Below, piece after piece: positions 50,349-61,426 of a stretch of DNA of 64,000 bases (the first letter of the stretch is position 1; each line of letters begins with the position of its first letter). The stretch is from Nematostella vectensis (taxonomy: Eukaryota; Cnidaria; Anthozoa; Actiniaria; Edwardsiidae): NCBI RefSeq assembly GCF_932526225.1, contig NC_064035.1, forward strand, positions 7,067,501 through 7,131,500, given 5' to 3'. Position numbers and translations under genes: made by a program. Below the pieces are notes generated by a model that saw only the letters and a list, made by a program, of their open reading frames with translations, was not told the origin of the DNA and did no database searches.

Positions 50349-53300
50349 TCAAGCTATAACTATTTCATGTTTACTATCACCATACAGATCCCTATTACTC
50401 TTGTATAAATCCAACAACTTGGCCACAAATTGAGAATGTAAACTATCTATGTCTTCAGTTGTAGGCGATGAATTCCTTGAGACATGAATTGCTTTTCCAA
50501 CTAAAAATAACAAAAGTAAGGCTTTTAGAAGGTTGTTGATAAAGGAGCAAGATTTTATAAGAGTTCTCAGGGTGCATATATGATGTCTTCTGGTTGAAGA
50601 ACAGCCAGATTTTTTATCTATTTGCAACTCCTGCTAAGAACTACTCCGTTTTCCCCTAAGTGTTGCTGTCCCCTTGTGTAGTGATTGATGCGTTTCTTGG
50701 ATGCTTTCTTACCTACAACATTGATAGGTATTCTTCGTGGTATAATTCCCATGGTTTGCCTATCCCAAAATGCAAGTGTTGAGTACTTTTTTATCAGTGC
50801 TATCCACTTGTAAACGCATGACACTCCCTTTGGTGGGAGCATGTTCTTTGGCTGGTGAAACAGATTGTTCTGCCCAAACCCAAATACCGGCACAAGTGAT
50901 GCCCTGCAAAAATAAAATGAAAATGTTAAAAAAATAGCAAGGCAATAGATTGTGCATAGGCTGACTTTGTGCCAAAAGATTTTCTGTATATTTAACTTTG
51001 ATATTTTTGTGCTCGATAATTTTTGCAATATTTTAATACATGCATTGAGCCCTGAGAATAATGTGCTATACATCATTTATTTTGGTAGAATAAAAAAGGC
51101 CAAACTGTCGCGATCTCGTACCAGTACAATGAATACAATACACCAAAAACTGGAAATCGACTCTGCCAAATTTTCGTCTTTAATAAGACTTCTTCAGAGC
51201 AGACTGAAGAAGGTGAATCGTTACAAGCTTATTTACATCAGAATAGTGGCGCGACTCGCAAAAACATTACAAGTGACAAAAACGCACATTTTCTAGAATA
51301 GCGCGCGCTATGGATAAAAAGAATTTACGAACCCACGTAGAGATGTGTAAATTCTTTTTATCCATAGCGCGTGCTATTCTAGGAAATGCGCGTTTTTGTC
51401 AGTTGTAATGTTTTTGCGTCTCGCGCCACTATTCTGATGTAAATAAGCTTGTAACGATTTACCTTCTTCAGTCTGCCCTGAAGAAGTCTTATTAAAGACG
51501 AAAATTTGGCAGAGTCGGTTTCCAGTTTTTGGTGTATTGTCATTCATTTTGGTGATTGATTCCCTTGGGATTATGTAAATGAGTCAATAAAGGGAAGTAC
51601 ACACCCTGTTCGGACCGTCAACCCTAACCCTCCTAGGAAGCCAGGACTGACTTGAGCGCTACTCGCCTGGCTTGGGCATGTCCACCCCACCTCCACCGGG
51701 GTTTTGCCTATAGTTCTTACTTACTTAGGCCTCTTCATCCCTGATGGGACATAAGGCCCGTATCTTTGTTTTCTGGCTGTATTGCCTTGACTACCACATG
51801 GTACGAAATGCAAAAAAAGGGCATTGAGCTTTGTTCAGAATTGCGGTGATGTGTAACAGCTTTTTTTAACGGATACAAAACAAATGCTCAAAACTCTGCT
51901 CTCAAGTACCACTTGAGAACTAACGGCACGCCTATAAGTTTCCCGTGCAAAGAGTCAATGTGCTAAAAATAAGAACTGCTTGGCTAAGCAATTTCTATGC
52001 GAGCGTTTAAAATTTCCCGGTCAAACGCGATAGGTTAACTAAACAAAATGCCCACAATAGGGTCGATCTAATAAGATGTTTTCCCGACAGGTGAACCCCA
52101 TGTAAGTTTGTGTATATCTTCATGTGGACAGATGATTCCTCCAATGGCGCTGTCATTTTCGGGGGAAAACTCATTAAGATGAACCATTATCCTTCATAGT
52201 GCGGCAGCCTGTCGCCCGATTTTCCTTTTAAAGCTAGTATTATCGTGGTCATCTGTGACGTTTTATGTCTCCAATCAAAGTGGTAAAGGGTTTTTACGTG
52301 AAACGAGATTTGGCCATTTTTCACTGGCGAGAAACGTGATATCGTCTATTTCGACGTCCGTGACACGTCATTTAACTCTCCCTGTGAAACGTGATTTTGA
52401 AGTTTCAAGTCTATGTGGATCGAGATTCATTTGCTCAAGTTTTTGGGTGTGTTGAACGGAGAATCATGTGACCTTTCCGAAATAGATAGACATGTACTGT
52501 TAGTATATAAAACTCGGGAACCTCGCAAGAACAAGTGATTTGATTGGTTGAGAAAATGCAATATACACCTGCTAGCAGGAGGTGGATATTTTCCTGCGCC
52601 CCGAAATCAAGCAAAATGGCGGGTGTAGAGCCGATTCGCAAGTGTATCCGAAAAGAAAATTGCTCTAAAGCTCGTTCTATATACTATCGGCGGATAGTGG
52701 CTTTAAAAATATCTGCCTCGAGCCTCCGGCTCTCGGTAGATATTTCGCCACTATCCACCTTAATGAAAATGGTATAACTGTTAATTGTATGCCGTAAATA
52801 CAAGTATTTTCGGTTTTGGACGCGGTACTACTGTATTGGCGAATTTTGGACGTGATATTACGGTATTTGCGAGTTTTGGACGCGATATTACGGTTTTCGA
52901 AAATGTGAAAGGTGTAAAGACCATTTTTTTCTCCATTTTTTCTTGAAACTTTAAAAAACATTTTCTGGTTCGTGGAACGTTATCCATACCCCCCTTTACC
53001 GCTCTGACCAATTATCAGAAGTACGTCGTGTGATGAAACATTAGATACGGCTGCTTGTAGTTCTTGTCCACATCCTCCGGTTCTGGTCAATCTTTCGATT
53101 GAATTTCCATAAAAGTAAACGGGGGTGATAGTCATATCTTTTAGGGTATAAAATTGGTTAACAATTACTTCTGCTATCTGTTAGGGTTAAAATATTTTGC
53201 CGACGATCATCCCCGTCTGTTTTTATCGGAGTCTCCCCTGGGGACTGTTACATATCCGGGTGATTTTGTTAAAAATCCGGTTATTGTTTCATGTCTGGAT

Positions 53301-55498
53301 GATTGTTGTTACAAATCCGATTGGTGTTACATATCCCAGGTGATTGCAGTACAAATCCGGGTGATACAACCCTTACCCCCTCCCCTCTTCCCCCTGTATA
53401 CAGTAGTACGATTATGTACTCATGTGTGTAGTAATCTTGCTTTGGAATTTGTGATACTAGTGATCAGGTAATATACAGACTAGACCTAAAAAATAAGAGT
53501 GTTATCCAGGTGTCACGCAGTGTCACGCCATACCCGGATTGTAGTGCCAGCTGGCAGAACCCTTTGCGATCCGCAAGGACCAGGTGATAGTCGGTGTTAC
53601 TCGCTGTGTAAAGGACTTCAGTTGACCCTCCCACACAAATGACAACTGATTGGCCAGGGTTCCCATTAGATAGGGCATAACGGCAGCTTACACGTGCAAC
53701 ACTTATGAAGCCAGCAGCTAAGGCAATCTCACGGAAAACGGGAGCCATGAAAATCACTGAAAAGAAGAAAGGCAAGCATTAACACCTGGCATATCTAGAA
53801 TTTAATCTCTTTGCATATTTTAGCCTCACGTAGGGGACCAATCAAATTGTTGGATTTACTAGTCTTCTCCGCTGGGAAAAAAAGAAAAGAAAATATTTTC
53901 TGTTTCCTATGGCGTGATCAAGAAAGAGAGGGGATCTGGGAGGGAGAAAGAGTAAGGGCGTAACCGTGCACCTCCCCTTCCTGATCACCAGCTTGTTTTC
54001 TGTAGGTCTCTGTTTCGTGTCTCCCAACCCACCCCCTCTACTCTCAAACCAGCCCCCTCCCTTCTCATCTCAAAACATATTGTGAGGCCCCGAGAGGATG
54101 TCAAGCTAAGGGGTTATTTGTATTTTATCTGGCGGTAAAGGTTTACAATGGCGGATGACGGAAAGATCGTAACTAATAAAATATATATATAGCTCATGTG
54201 TTCGAGTGAGGAACCTCCGGCGCATATACCTTATTCTGCTTAATTTTCGCGCTTACTTAAATTCGAAATTTTGGCGATTTAAAAAAAATCGCGAAATTAA
54301 AGGATACGGAAAATATTTGACGGCTCCATTTATATCTGTGTCCTCTTTAAAGGACATGTGATACTCCATAATCACCACATTACTGTTAGACTGACTTTTA
54401 ATGCAATTCAAAGTTACTGCTTAGAGACAGCGTGTTTTTTTAAAAGGTTTTTTGATGAAAAGAAAAAAAAGTCCCTAGAACTTCAAATTCGTGAAATTAA
54501 ATCCCCTTCAAACAAAAGTTTTCTCTGCAATCGCGAAATGTGCCGAGAAAGATTTTCGCGAAATTTAGGATGCGCGAAAATAAGGTATGTTAAAAGTGCA
54601 ATTTGTAAAATGATATGTCTACAATCAACAAACATCTTATAATGCTAATGAAAACTGGTTGTCGAATCTGCCAAATTTTCGTCTTTTTAAAATAAGACTT
54701 CTTTAGAGTCAGAAGGCATGTTATTTACATTAAATTAGTCTAATTTTCCTTTGTTAGTGCTTTTTAAATGAAATCTAATTACATTCTAAATTGGTATAAT
54801 TTGATGTAACTTCTTCAGTCTGTCCTGGCGAATTTAATTTTGAGTCGACTGCCAGTTTTTGGTACACCATATTTATACTCTGGCGACGAACACGACTATT
54901 TAGGCATTTTGATTGATTCTACTGCTACTGAATCTAAACATAGCTCGCGCATTGTTTGTTTGTGACACTATAACACAATAGCGACCTTTTCATTCTTCAA
55001 CATGAATTCCCTTCTTCAACGCCTTCCGCAAAAGTTCTGTACAATTACCTTAGTTTTAGAGTACTTACAGGAGTGCACGGCGATTCGTGTATTTATTCCA
55101 AGGAATAAACGAGACATTCCCGCAGCATTCGACCCTAGAGCCACAATAGCCGCTTCCGCTATCATACCATGAGGAAAATAAACAAATATGTAATTTCTAT
55201 CGTGTTGAAGCTCAGAAGTCTTCACAAGACTGATCGGGTAATACCCCCGAATAAAATCGAAAAGAGACGAGTGCCTTAGGAAGCAAAAGCGAGGCGATCG
55301 CCCCCCTTCTGATGGTGTCTTCCAGTCCCATAGTAACCAAGCCGAGTAAATAGCAAAGATAAAAACGGGGTGAGCGAAATACTCGTAAATGAATACACAC
55401 GTCAGTACGCTCATCACGAAAGTCGCACCAGAAAAGGCTAGCACGTACAGCAAAATCACGCTGCATAGCTGCCATACATAGCCCCGTGAAATATCCAT
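50349..55498 (-). CDS. DGAT2/MOGAT-family acyltransferase
   Basis: Four minus-strand exons: 55498-55069, 53756-53534, 50903-50713, 50500-50349, 996 nt (331 residues, the usual MOGAT/DGAT2 length). Two hydrophobic segments near residues 10-55 form the ER membrane anchor. Family blocks in order: LLWDWKTPSEGGR, FIRGYYPISLVKT, RNYIFVYFPHG, FMAPVFREIALAAG, VVICVGGSTE, RKGFCQLALQSGASLVPVF, IPRRIPINVVVGKAI. The family transfers fatty acyl from acyl-CoA to di- or monoacylglycerol or wax alcohols at the ER. The catalytic HPHG is FPHG here (residues 108-111), so the first His is missing. Introns 1 and 2 hold fold-back elements. The subfamily (DGAT2, MOGAT, AWAT) cannot be decided by eye. Confidence 0.9.
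51126..51547. repeat. 425-bp near-perfect hairpin in acyltransferase intron 2
   Basis: Arms of about 200 bp are almost exact reverse complements. The outer ends are AATACACCAAAAACTGGAAA / TTTCCAGTTTTTGGTGTATT, and the inner stem is TATGGATAAAAAGAATTTAC. The loop is about 20 bases. A decayed relative with the same landmarks lies at 54650-54860. No coding capacity. Confidence 0.9.
51548..52680. other. Unique sequence within acyltransferase intron 2
   Basis: Nothing coding is supported. 51600-51770 has a GC-richer segment resembling the 3' tail of a retroelement (CTTCATCCCTGATGGGACAT), but no open frame accompanies it. Confidence 0.35.
52686..52905. repeat. Small fold-back and adjacent 33-bp tandem repeat
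   Basis: CGGATAGTGGCTTTAAAAAT..ATTTCGCCACTATCC forms a 75-bp fold-back (52686-52762). At 52811-52905 there are three copies of a roughly 33-bp unit around TTTTGGACGCGATATTACGG. Both lie in acyltransferase intron 2. Confidence 0.7.
54224..54592. repeat. 370-bp fold-back element (CTTATTTTCGCGC family)
   Basis: The left end has ATACCTTATT and TTAATTTTCGCGC; the right end has GCGCGAAAATAAGGTAT. The interior carries further GCGAAATT-type inverted stretches. It lies in acyltransferase intron 1. Confidence 0.65.
54650..54860. repeat. Decayed relative of the 51.1-51.5 kb hairpin
   Basis: Shares CTGCCAAATTTTCGTCTTT, AAGACTTCTTTAGAG and CTGCCAGTTTTTGGTACACC with the hairpin arms, in inverted arrangement. 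The interior has diverged. Confidence 0.65.
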
Positions 55499-56213
55499 TT
55501 CCTCGCGACGCTCGGGCCCAAACTATAAGGCCCAAACAATGTAAATGTTGAGCAAATATTTTATAGAAGTCTCGTGGGAACTCCAAAAATCCTTGCTAAG
55601 AAAACAACATGATTATCTGAAATGTGCTTTGTCATTATCGATGACCCCGGGCCAGCGGGCGACGCGGAAGAAGATCAGGCCAGAAGCGATAAAACACGCG
55701 AGAATGGTACGTTTGCTTGGACACGCCAAGCGCTGTTTTTAAAGCCCTCTATCAGGAAACCCGATCATATATTTTCGTTTCGAGATCTGAAAACTCTAGT
55801 TACTCCGGGTTTTTCTTTTAAATAAAAGATATATACCATGACCCGCATTCTTTGCCCACTTGACTGTCAACAACCGGAACGCCTACTGATTTAGCCTACT
55901 TTGATAGTCGAAAACCGGCATGAAAACCCCGAAAACACGGAGTTCGCATAACCCGGCCGCCATACGAGCAACGGAGCAACTGCAGAATACCCGTCCACAA
56001 AGAGCTAACAATGAGACAGTGATTACAAGGAAAATGCAAATAAGTGGACAGGTATGCTAATTATTAAATGCCAATAACCCTTTAAATATTTTGCTTACTT
56101 CTTCTTGTGTCTTTACGGCGCCTCGGGCTCCACCATGAAGGGGAATATCAAGCCTCAGCGTGTGGCTATGTACACAGGGAGCTCACCTCTACGGTTTGAA
56201 TAAAGTTAGAGTT

Positions 56214-56547
56214 GTATTCTATCCCAACTGCTCTCCTGCTTACGGACTATGATGAGTTATGGGTAGATGTAAGTCCGCAGGCTAGAAGACAGAAGGTCTA
56301 CCATTAAATAAGGGGTTGGGGAGGGAGGTGTTAATGTGCCCAGCGCGTAAACAGATACATACCCTTATAATTGCCATCCTGATCCGCAGACGTCCGCTGA
56401 CCGCGTGGTAGTAACGAACTGGCTAGATGGTCATTGTTCTACTAGTTTAAATAGTGATCGTTACACATGATTGCATTTGGGGTAGTATTCTATCCCAACT
56501 GCTCTCCTGCTTACGGACTATGATGAGTTATGGGTAGATGTAAGTCC
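56214..56547 (+). repeat. 63-bp direct repeat, 271 bp apart
   Basis: GTATTCTATCCCAACTGCTC begins identical 63-bp segments at 56214 and 56485, both ending GATGTAAGTCC. The intervening sequence is unique. Confidence 0.85.
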
Positions 56548-56934
56548 TGGGATACACCTCCTTTGGGTCCTGACCCCAAACTATATACCCCAAACAACCT
56601 ACCCGTAACTAACAACCCAAAACTAACACTCCCCAATCTTTATACCCATAAAGCGTGCAAATATTTTATCTATTCGGGGGTTACAAGATCCCATCTATCA
56701 ATGTGCTGGTCGTGAAAGCCGCCAGGTACGAATGATTATGGAATTCGCAAGATCACCATTGACGAGTCAGCTCCAACAAAACCCAAAACTAATAATAACA
56801 ACAATAATAATAGAGTTTTTCGTCGTCCTTGTAGTATACAGTAAAATATTATAGCGAGGGTCAGAAAACTAAAATTACAATTTACATACATGACAATAGT
56901 TAACAATAATCAATAGAGCATTTATAAGAGAGGG

Positions 56935-57921
56935 CAAGAGAGCATAAGATAAGAGAGGGACACTTTGGTATTACCCGCGCCCCATGTCGCGTCCGAATCC
57001 GGCTATTTTTAGTAACCACCACCCCACCACTGCGCCTGAGGATTTGCTTCTTTTATTTTGTCCTACTCCCCCGCGGGTTGCGTGTTGTTGTTTTGCTAAC
57101 TCGATAGGAATGAAAAGAGATCATGTAAAATAACTCGGAAGAAGAAAACAGGTCTAACTTAAGTCACCAAGATTGGCAAATATACTCACAGAAAGCTAAA
57201 TCCCTGAATAGTTTGATTGTTTTGTTTGTCTGAGCGGCGAAGTCAAATTTGACAGAAAAAACCGACGAGAGATAAAATGGCTGTGATACTGCTTTTGATT
57301 CAAATCCCGGCACCAGCTTGTATAATAACAAAATTTCCTCACTTCTACAAAAGCTCAGATACTTCAGCTTGCTGGCTTTGATCATCACAAAAATGCATTC
57401 CCCCGCTACAAGGATAACTTTTATGAAATGTATTTTTCTTGGATTCCTTCTCAATTCACAGGAATACTCACAAAAATCAATATTATATCTAATGTCTAAC
57501 TTACAGATTTCGTTTGACCATTAGGAAGAATGAATGTTGAGAAACCAGGAAGAAGCAAAAAGTTAGAGCCAAATCGGTGATTGAAGCACGAGGTTTTCTG
57601 CTCTTGATTTTGAATGAAGTCTCGTTTTGGAAATCTTGCAATCCTCGAAGTACTACATCCCCTTAATAAACCGCAAGTGCCTGTATCCTTGATGCTAGAA
57701 TGAAATTTTCGATGGTATTTGTGCAAATAGGGTGTTTTTTCAGTTTCAAGTCACAAAACAGCGGCAAACAACAAGATGTAAATGCCAAAGCGCGGGGGTA
57801 GCGTGAGTAAAAATCCTCACGCGCAGTGGTGGGGTGGTGGTTACTAAAAATAGCCGGATTCGGACGCGACATGGCGCGTGGGTAATACCAAAGTGTCCCT
57901 CTCTTATCTTATGCTCTCTTG
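56935..57921. mobile_element. 987-bp non-autonomous DNA transposon with ~112-bp TIRs
   Basis: The left end runs CAAGAGAGCATAAGATAAGA to ACTGCGCCTGAGGATTT. The right end (57810-57921) is its near-perfect reverse complement. The interior has no transposase-like frame. A solo end of the same family lies at 38600-38700. Clear target-site duplications were not found by eye. Confidence 0.85.
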
Positions 57922-58382
57922 TCAACAGTCAAAACTGTTATTAGAGACCTACTCTATAAAGAGATGGCACCAAGCAGATTGCTGAAGTGTTCAATAGAGA
58001 AGTACTTGAACTCTGCTATAAAATGTCAGCAATTGACTATCAATAAAATTTATAAAAGAAACATTTAAAGTCCGCTTATGACCAGATTTAGACCTGTATT
58101 TTCAAGCTTCTATTAACTTCGAGTCCTTCCTACATCTTCAATGTATACTTCAAGTGCATAATCTTTTTAATTAGTGAATTTGGGCGTGTGAATTATGGCA
58201 TTTAAAACATCGTTTTTACGTCCGCCATTGTTTTGGTGTGATCTCTCTTGAGCCCGCGAAAAGGATGCGGTTTCTCACCTCCTACGTCACATACTCAATA
58301 CGCTTCGCGAGCTCAGACGCCGCTTCTAGTTGAAAATACTCAAGAATTTCTTTTATCTCGACACTTTACGAACTAAAGTCTT

Positions 58383-59496
58383 ATGGCTTAGTTAACGAGG
58401 CAGCGCAGTATTTCAGAAAGCGAAGAGTTATCCGTCAGCTCTAGTCTTGACTCAGAGTCGGAGCTTCTTGAATCACAACCCGAGCTTTTGGATAGTGAAT
58501 TTCATGGCTACGACGAAAGTCTCGATCCCGTCCCAAACGGGGAAGAGGCTGCTGAATACGAGCAGCAACTCCACGAGGAGAATAAGCAAGAAGAGGAGCT
58601 TCTCCGAAGATTTTCAAGGGAGCAAGATATTTCCACATGGTAGGTATTTTTATATTGTTGTTTTGATGTTTCGTAACGACCAACTGCTCATGGGGATCCA
58701 ATTTTACCAGGTTCAAGTGCTCGAACTGTTCGCTCAAGTTATTAGTCACAAAGGAAGAATGCCGATGCTGCACAGAGTTTGCAACATGCAAAAAATTACA
58801 AGAAGTTGGTTTGGAGGGATGCATTGTTGACCATCCAGGATTCAGTGTGAATTGCCTCAACGAGTGGGTACTACGGACAGCAGCTGTTGGACTAAAAACA
58901 AGGAAGAAAAAATCCTATACTTCTGTCAAATCTGCAAAAAATGCATCCGAATCTGAGTAAGTTTCTAAAGATAAAAGATCTATGTAAATATATGCTCCCA
59001 CTAGCTAACAAAAAAAAAGGAGGGGAGAGGGTTTTAATTTAGGAAAATGAAAAAGCAAGAGATACATAATGTCTTAAATCTGATCAAAAGTCAAACATAT
59101 TATATTATTTCAGTATTGAAGTCCTAAAACCAAGAAGCTTTTAATGCTGATTAAGCTTGTAATTTGAAAGCAAAGCATACAGTATATTTATTAATGCATC
59201 TTGACCTCTTTGAATTCACTCCACAATCCCACACTCATTTCCTATTGTCAAAACTCCAATGCTCCCATTTCAATAACTCATTTTCAGGATATTATTATTA
59301 TTTCTTCAGATTTCTGAGGTCTGTGGCCTACAGACAATACGTGCGCCTGGTATATGAGTGTGTCGGGTGGTCAAAGAGGGCATCTCTCCCAAGTTGTGTC
59401 TACAACAAAATACGGGAAGCATTCCCTAGCGAAACATTTCATGGATTTGAAGAGGATAAGGAGGATGCAAACTCTGAAGACATGGAGTTTGAATAG
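58383..59496 (+). pseudogene. Stand-alone P2X7-type ballast-domain protein, start region disrupted
   Basis: Three exons in phase: 58383-58639, 58711-58956, 59310-59496 (230 codons with the final stop). The N-terminal third is acidic and Ser/Glu-rich with a coiled-coil-like stretch (EYEQQLHEENKQEEELLRR). Exons 2 and 3 match the cytosolic C-terminal ballast of vertebrate P2X7. Matches are WFKCSNC then CRCCTEF with spaced cysteines, HPGF, the Trp-containing helix, and finally AYRQYVRLVY, LPSCVYNKIREAFP and HGF. The P2X channel domain is absent. The only in-frame ATG in exon 1 is followed by GCT and a TAG at codon 3. Either the copy is disabled, or that TAG serves as a splice acceptor (GGCTTAG|TTAACG) for an upstream exon I cannot identify. 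The domain call is confident; the start is not. Confidence 0.7.
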
Positions 59497-59876
59497 GATT
59501 TTTCTTCCTTGTTTTTATTCCAACAGCTTCTGTGCATAGTAACCACTCGTTGTGACAATCTACACTGAGCCCTGGATGGTCAACAATACATCTCTATAAA
59601 CCCACATTCTCAATTTGTTTTGCTGTTTTTGCAAGCTCTATGCAGCATTGGTATTCTTCCTTCATGACTAATCTCTTAAGTGAACAAAGCAAGCACTTGC
59701 ACCTGGTGGAATTGAACAGTGAAACATCGTATTTATTTCTCATTAATCAGTTTCCATGTTAGCCAAATTGCTCTGAATTGACAATTGTATGTACATATTT
59801 TCAGCTCATTCCATTATGCTGACATAAAAACAGAAATCTTAGATCATTTGTTTATAAATAATGACCCCTCACTGCC

Positions 59877-61140
59877 CTAATCAACTACATGGAACACATT
59901 GGCTCTGGGAGGTATGGTCGTAGCATCTATGGGTGTGTCTTCTGCTAGGGCGGGTGGGTCTATGGGGTGAGATTCTTGTGAAGTAATGGTATTGATTAGC
60001 GCATCTCCAAGTGGGGCCGGTGGGTCTACCGGGTGGGATTCTTGGACGTGCAAGTTGTCAGTTGACATGTCTCCAACTGGGGCAGGTTGGTCTATGGGGA
60101 GGGTTTCTAAGGGGGGGGCATGGTTTCAGTTGGTGTGTCTTCAGCTGAGGCGGGTAGGTCCAAGGTAGAGACCGTGGAAGATGTTGTGGCAGATTCATGA
60201 GCTCGCACCTAGAAAATAATTAAGGATTGAGTTCAGAAAGCCATCAAAAGAACATACAGTCAGATAGCCAATGTAACACGTGAGAGCGAAAATATGTTTT
60301 CTCAAGGATTTCAGACATTTTGAATTAAAATACTTCCTGCTTTTAAAGAACTTCCTGCTTTTAAAAAACCTTTTTTAATTGACTAGAGTAATTTATTATC
60401 TAAAAAGAAAAAATATAAGAAAAAAAAAACAAATATTATTACCATTCCACTGTCACCTGCTGTTGCTAAAAGCTCCTTAATTTCCTGTAATTGGGATATT
60501 AAACAGATTATGTAGTGAAAAATTCCGCTTTCTCCAACAGTAATCACGTAATAATAGAAAGATAGAGTGGTTTTCAAAATCCCGTTAAACAAAATTTTTT
60601 AATGTAATAGTCAAGCCAGAACAAAAGAGAACAGACATTGCAGTGTATTAGTAGTAAATAAACTAAATAGTACTTCACGGGATTTTGAAAACCACTCTAA
60701 GACTGCGAGCTAGCCTACAAGTTAAGTACTTACTTGAATTTTAGAAAGGAAATGTTGGGGATTAGCAATAATATATGCGTGAAATCATTGTAAACATGAG
60801 TACAGGGAGAGTTGTAATAAGAAGTGAATGTAAACTATTTGATAAATATCCGTTAAATGCAAAAGAACTGTACTTAAGAAATTATTTAGGCCGGGGAAAG
60901 GAATTTCCATGGCAGTTATTGGTGAAAAGGAAAAATAGCATGTAGAGATATAAAACTCACCTTTGCTCTTTGACGCAATTCCCGATCCGATGGTGAAGCA
61001 ATGGTTTTCTTTGGTTTCCAAATTGTTGGTACGGATCCCTTTATCAAATAGCGCTTTAACTCGGACCCCTCGCCAAAGTGATAGCATTCTCTCTCGAAGT
61101 GGTCCGAGCACACAACAAAACGACCCAAGGGACCAGTCAT
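59877..61140 (-). pseudogene. 5'-truncated THAP-domain gene
   Basis: Minus-strand exons 61140-60961, 60484-60443 and 60208-59877 join in phase 0. Exon 1 starts inside a THAP zinc finger: the C-x2-H half (VVCSDHF) and the AVPT-like box (GSVPTIW) are there. The leading C-x(2-4)-C half is missing, and an in-frame TAA (AGATAAATA) lies just upstream, so no upstream exon can be joined to it. Exon 3 encodes about four Pro/Asp-rich repeats (ESHPVDPPAPLGD, ESHPIDPPALAED). A run of 8 C at about 60111-60118 shifts the frame; nine would keep the repeat region continuous. THAP domains bind DNA and occur in transcription regulators and P/Kolobok-type transposases. Decayed gene or transposon fragment is the likeliest reading. 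Confidence 0.65.
60564..60702. repeat. 140-bp fold-back element in THAP intron 1
   Basis: AGAGTGGTTTTCAAAATCCC and GGGATTTTGAAAACCACTCT are perfect inverted ends. Confidence 0.85.
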
Positions 61141-61426
61141 TATTTATCTATAGGGGGGGCTGGGAGAAAAAAAGGGGGGGTCAAGGCCATTTTAAATTAG
61201 CAAAGAGGGGGGTTCATTGTATTTTAGGTACAATAAACAGGGGGGGCCATCTTGTTAATCAGCATGATTTTTCAAAGAGTTGTTATATTGAAAACCAGTT
61301 AGATGAGATGTTATGTAGGATAAAGAATTGACAATTTATGAAAATACCATTTGAATATCATGACATTTATCAATAATTTTCTGTAAAACAACAACATTTT
61401 CAACAAAAAGAGTGAACATCATCTTA
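61141..61426. other. Short spacer between THAP and SAM-domain genes
   Basis: G-rich patches (GGGGGGGCTGGGAG, GGGGGGGTC) and AT-rich DNA. The missing N-terminal half of the THAP finger is not here. Confidence 0.5.

Larger units (their letters stand above)
55499..58382. other. Intergenic region between the acyltransferase and P2X7-ballast genes
   Basis: No supported gene. 55499-55560 is the acyltransferase 5' flank. A 63-bp exact direct repeat occurs at 56214-56276 and 56485-56547. The transposon-like element at 56935-57921 follows. Short frames here have no recognisable domain. Confidence 0.5.

Noticed and set aside
55545-55825. Two overlapping short plus-strand frames upstream of the acyltransferase
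   Set aside because: No domain, no splice signals, and they overlap the acyltransferase 5' flank.
57164-57454. 96-codon minus-strand frame inside the 987-bp element
   Set aside because: No transposase motif or other domain seen; compatible with chance in AT-rich DNA.
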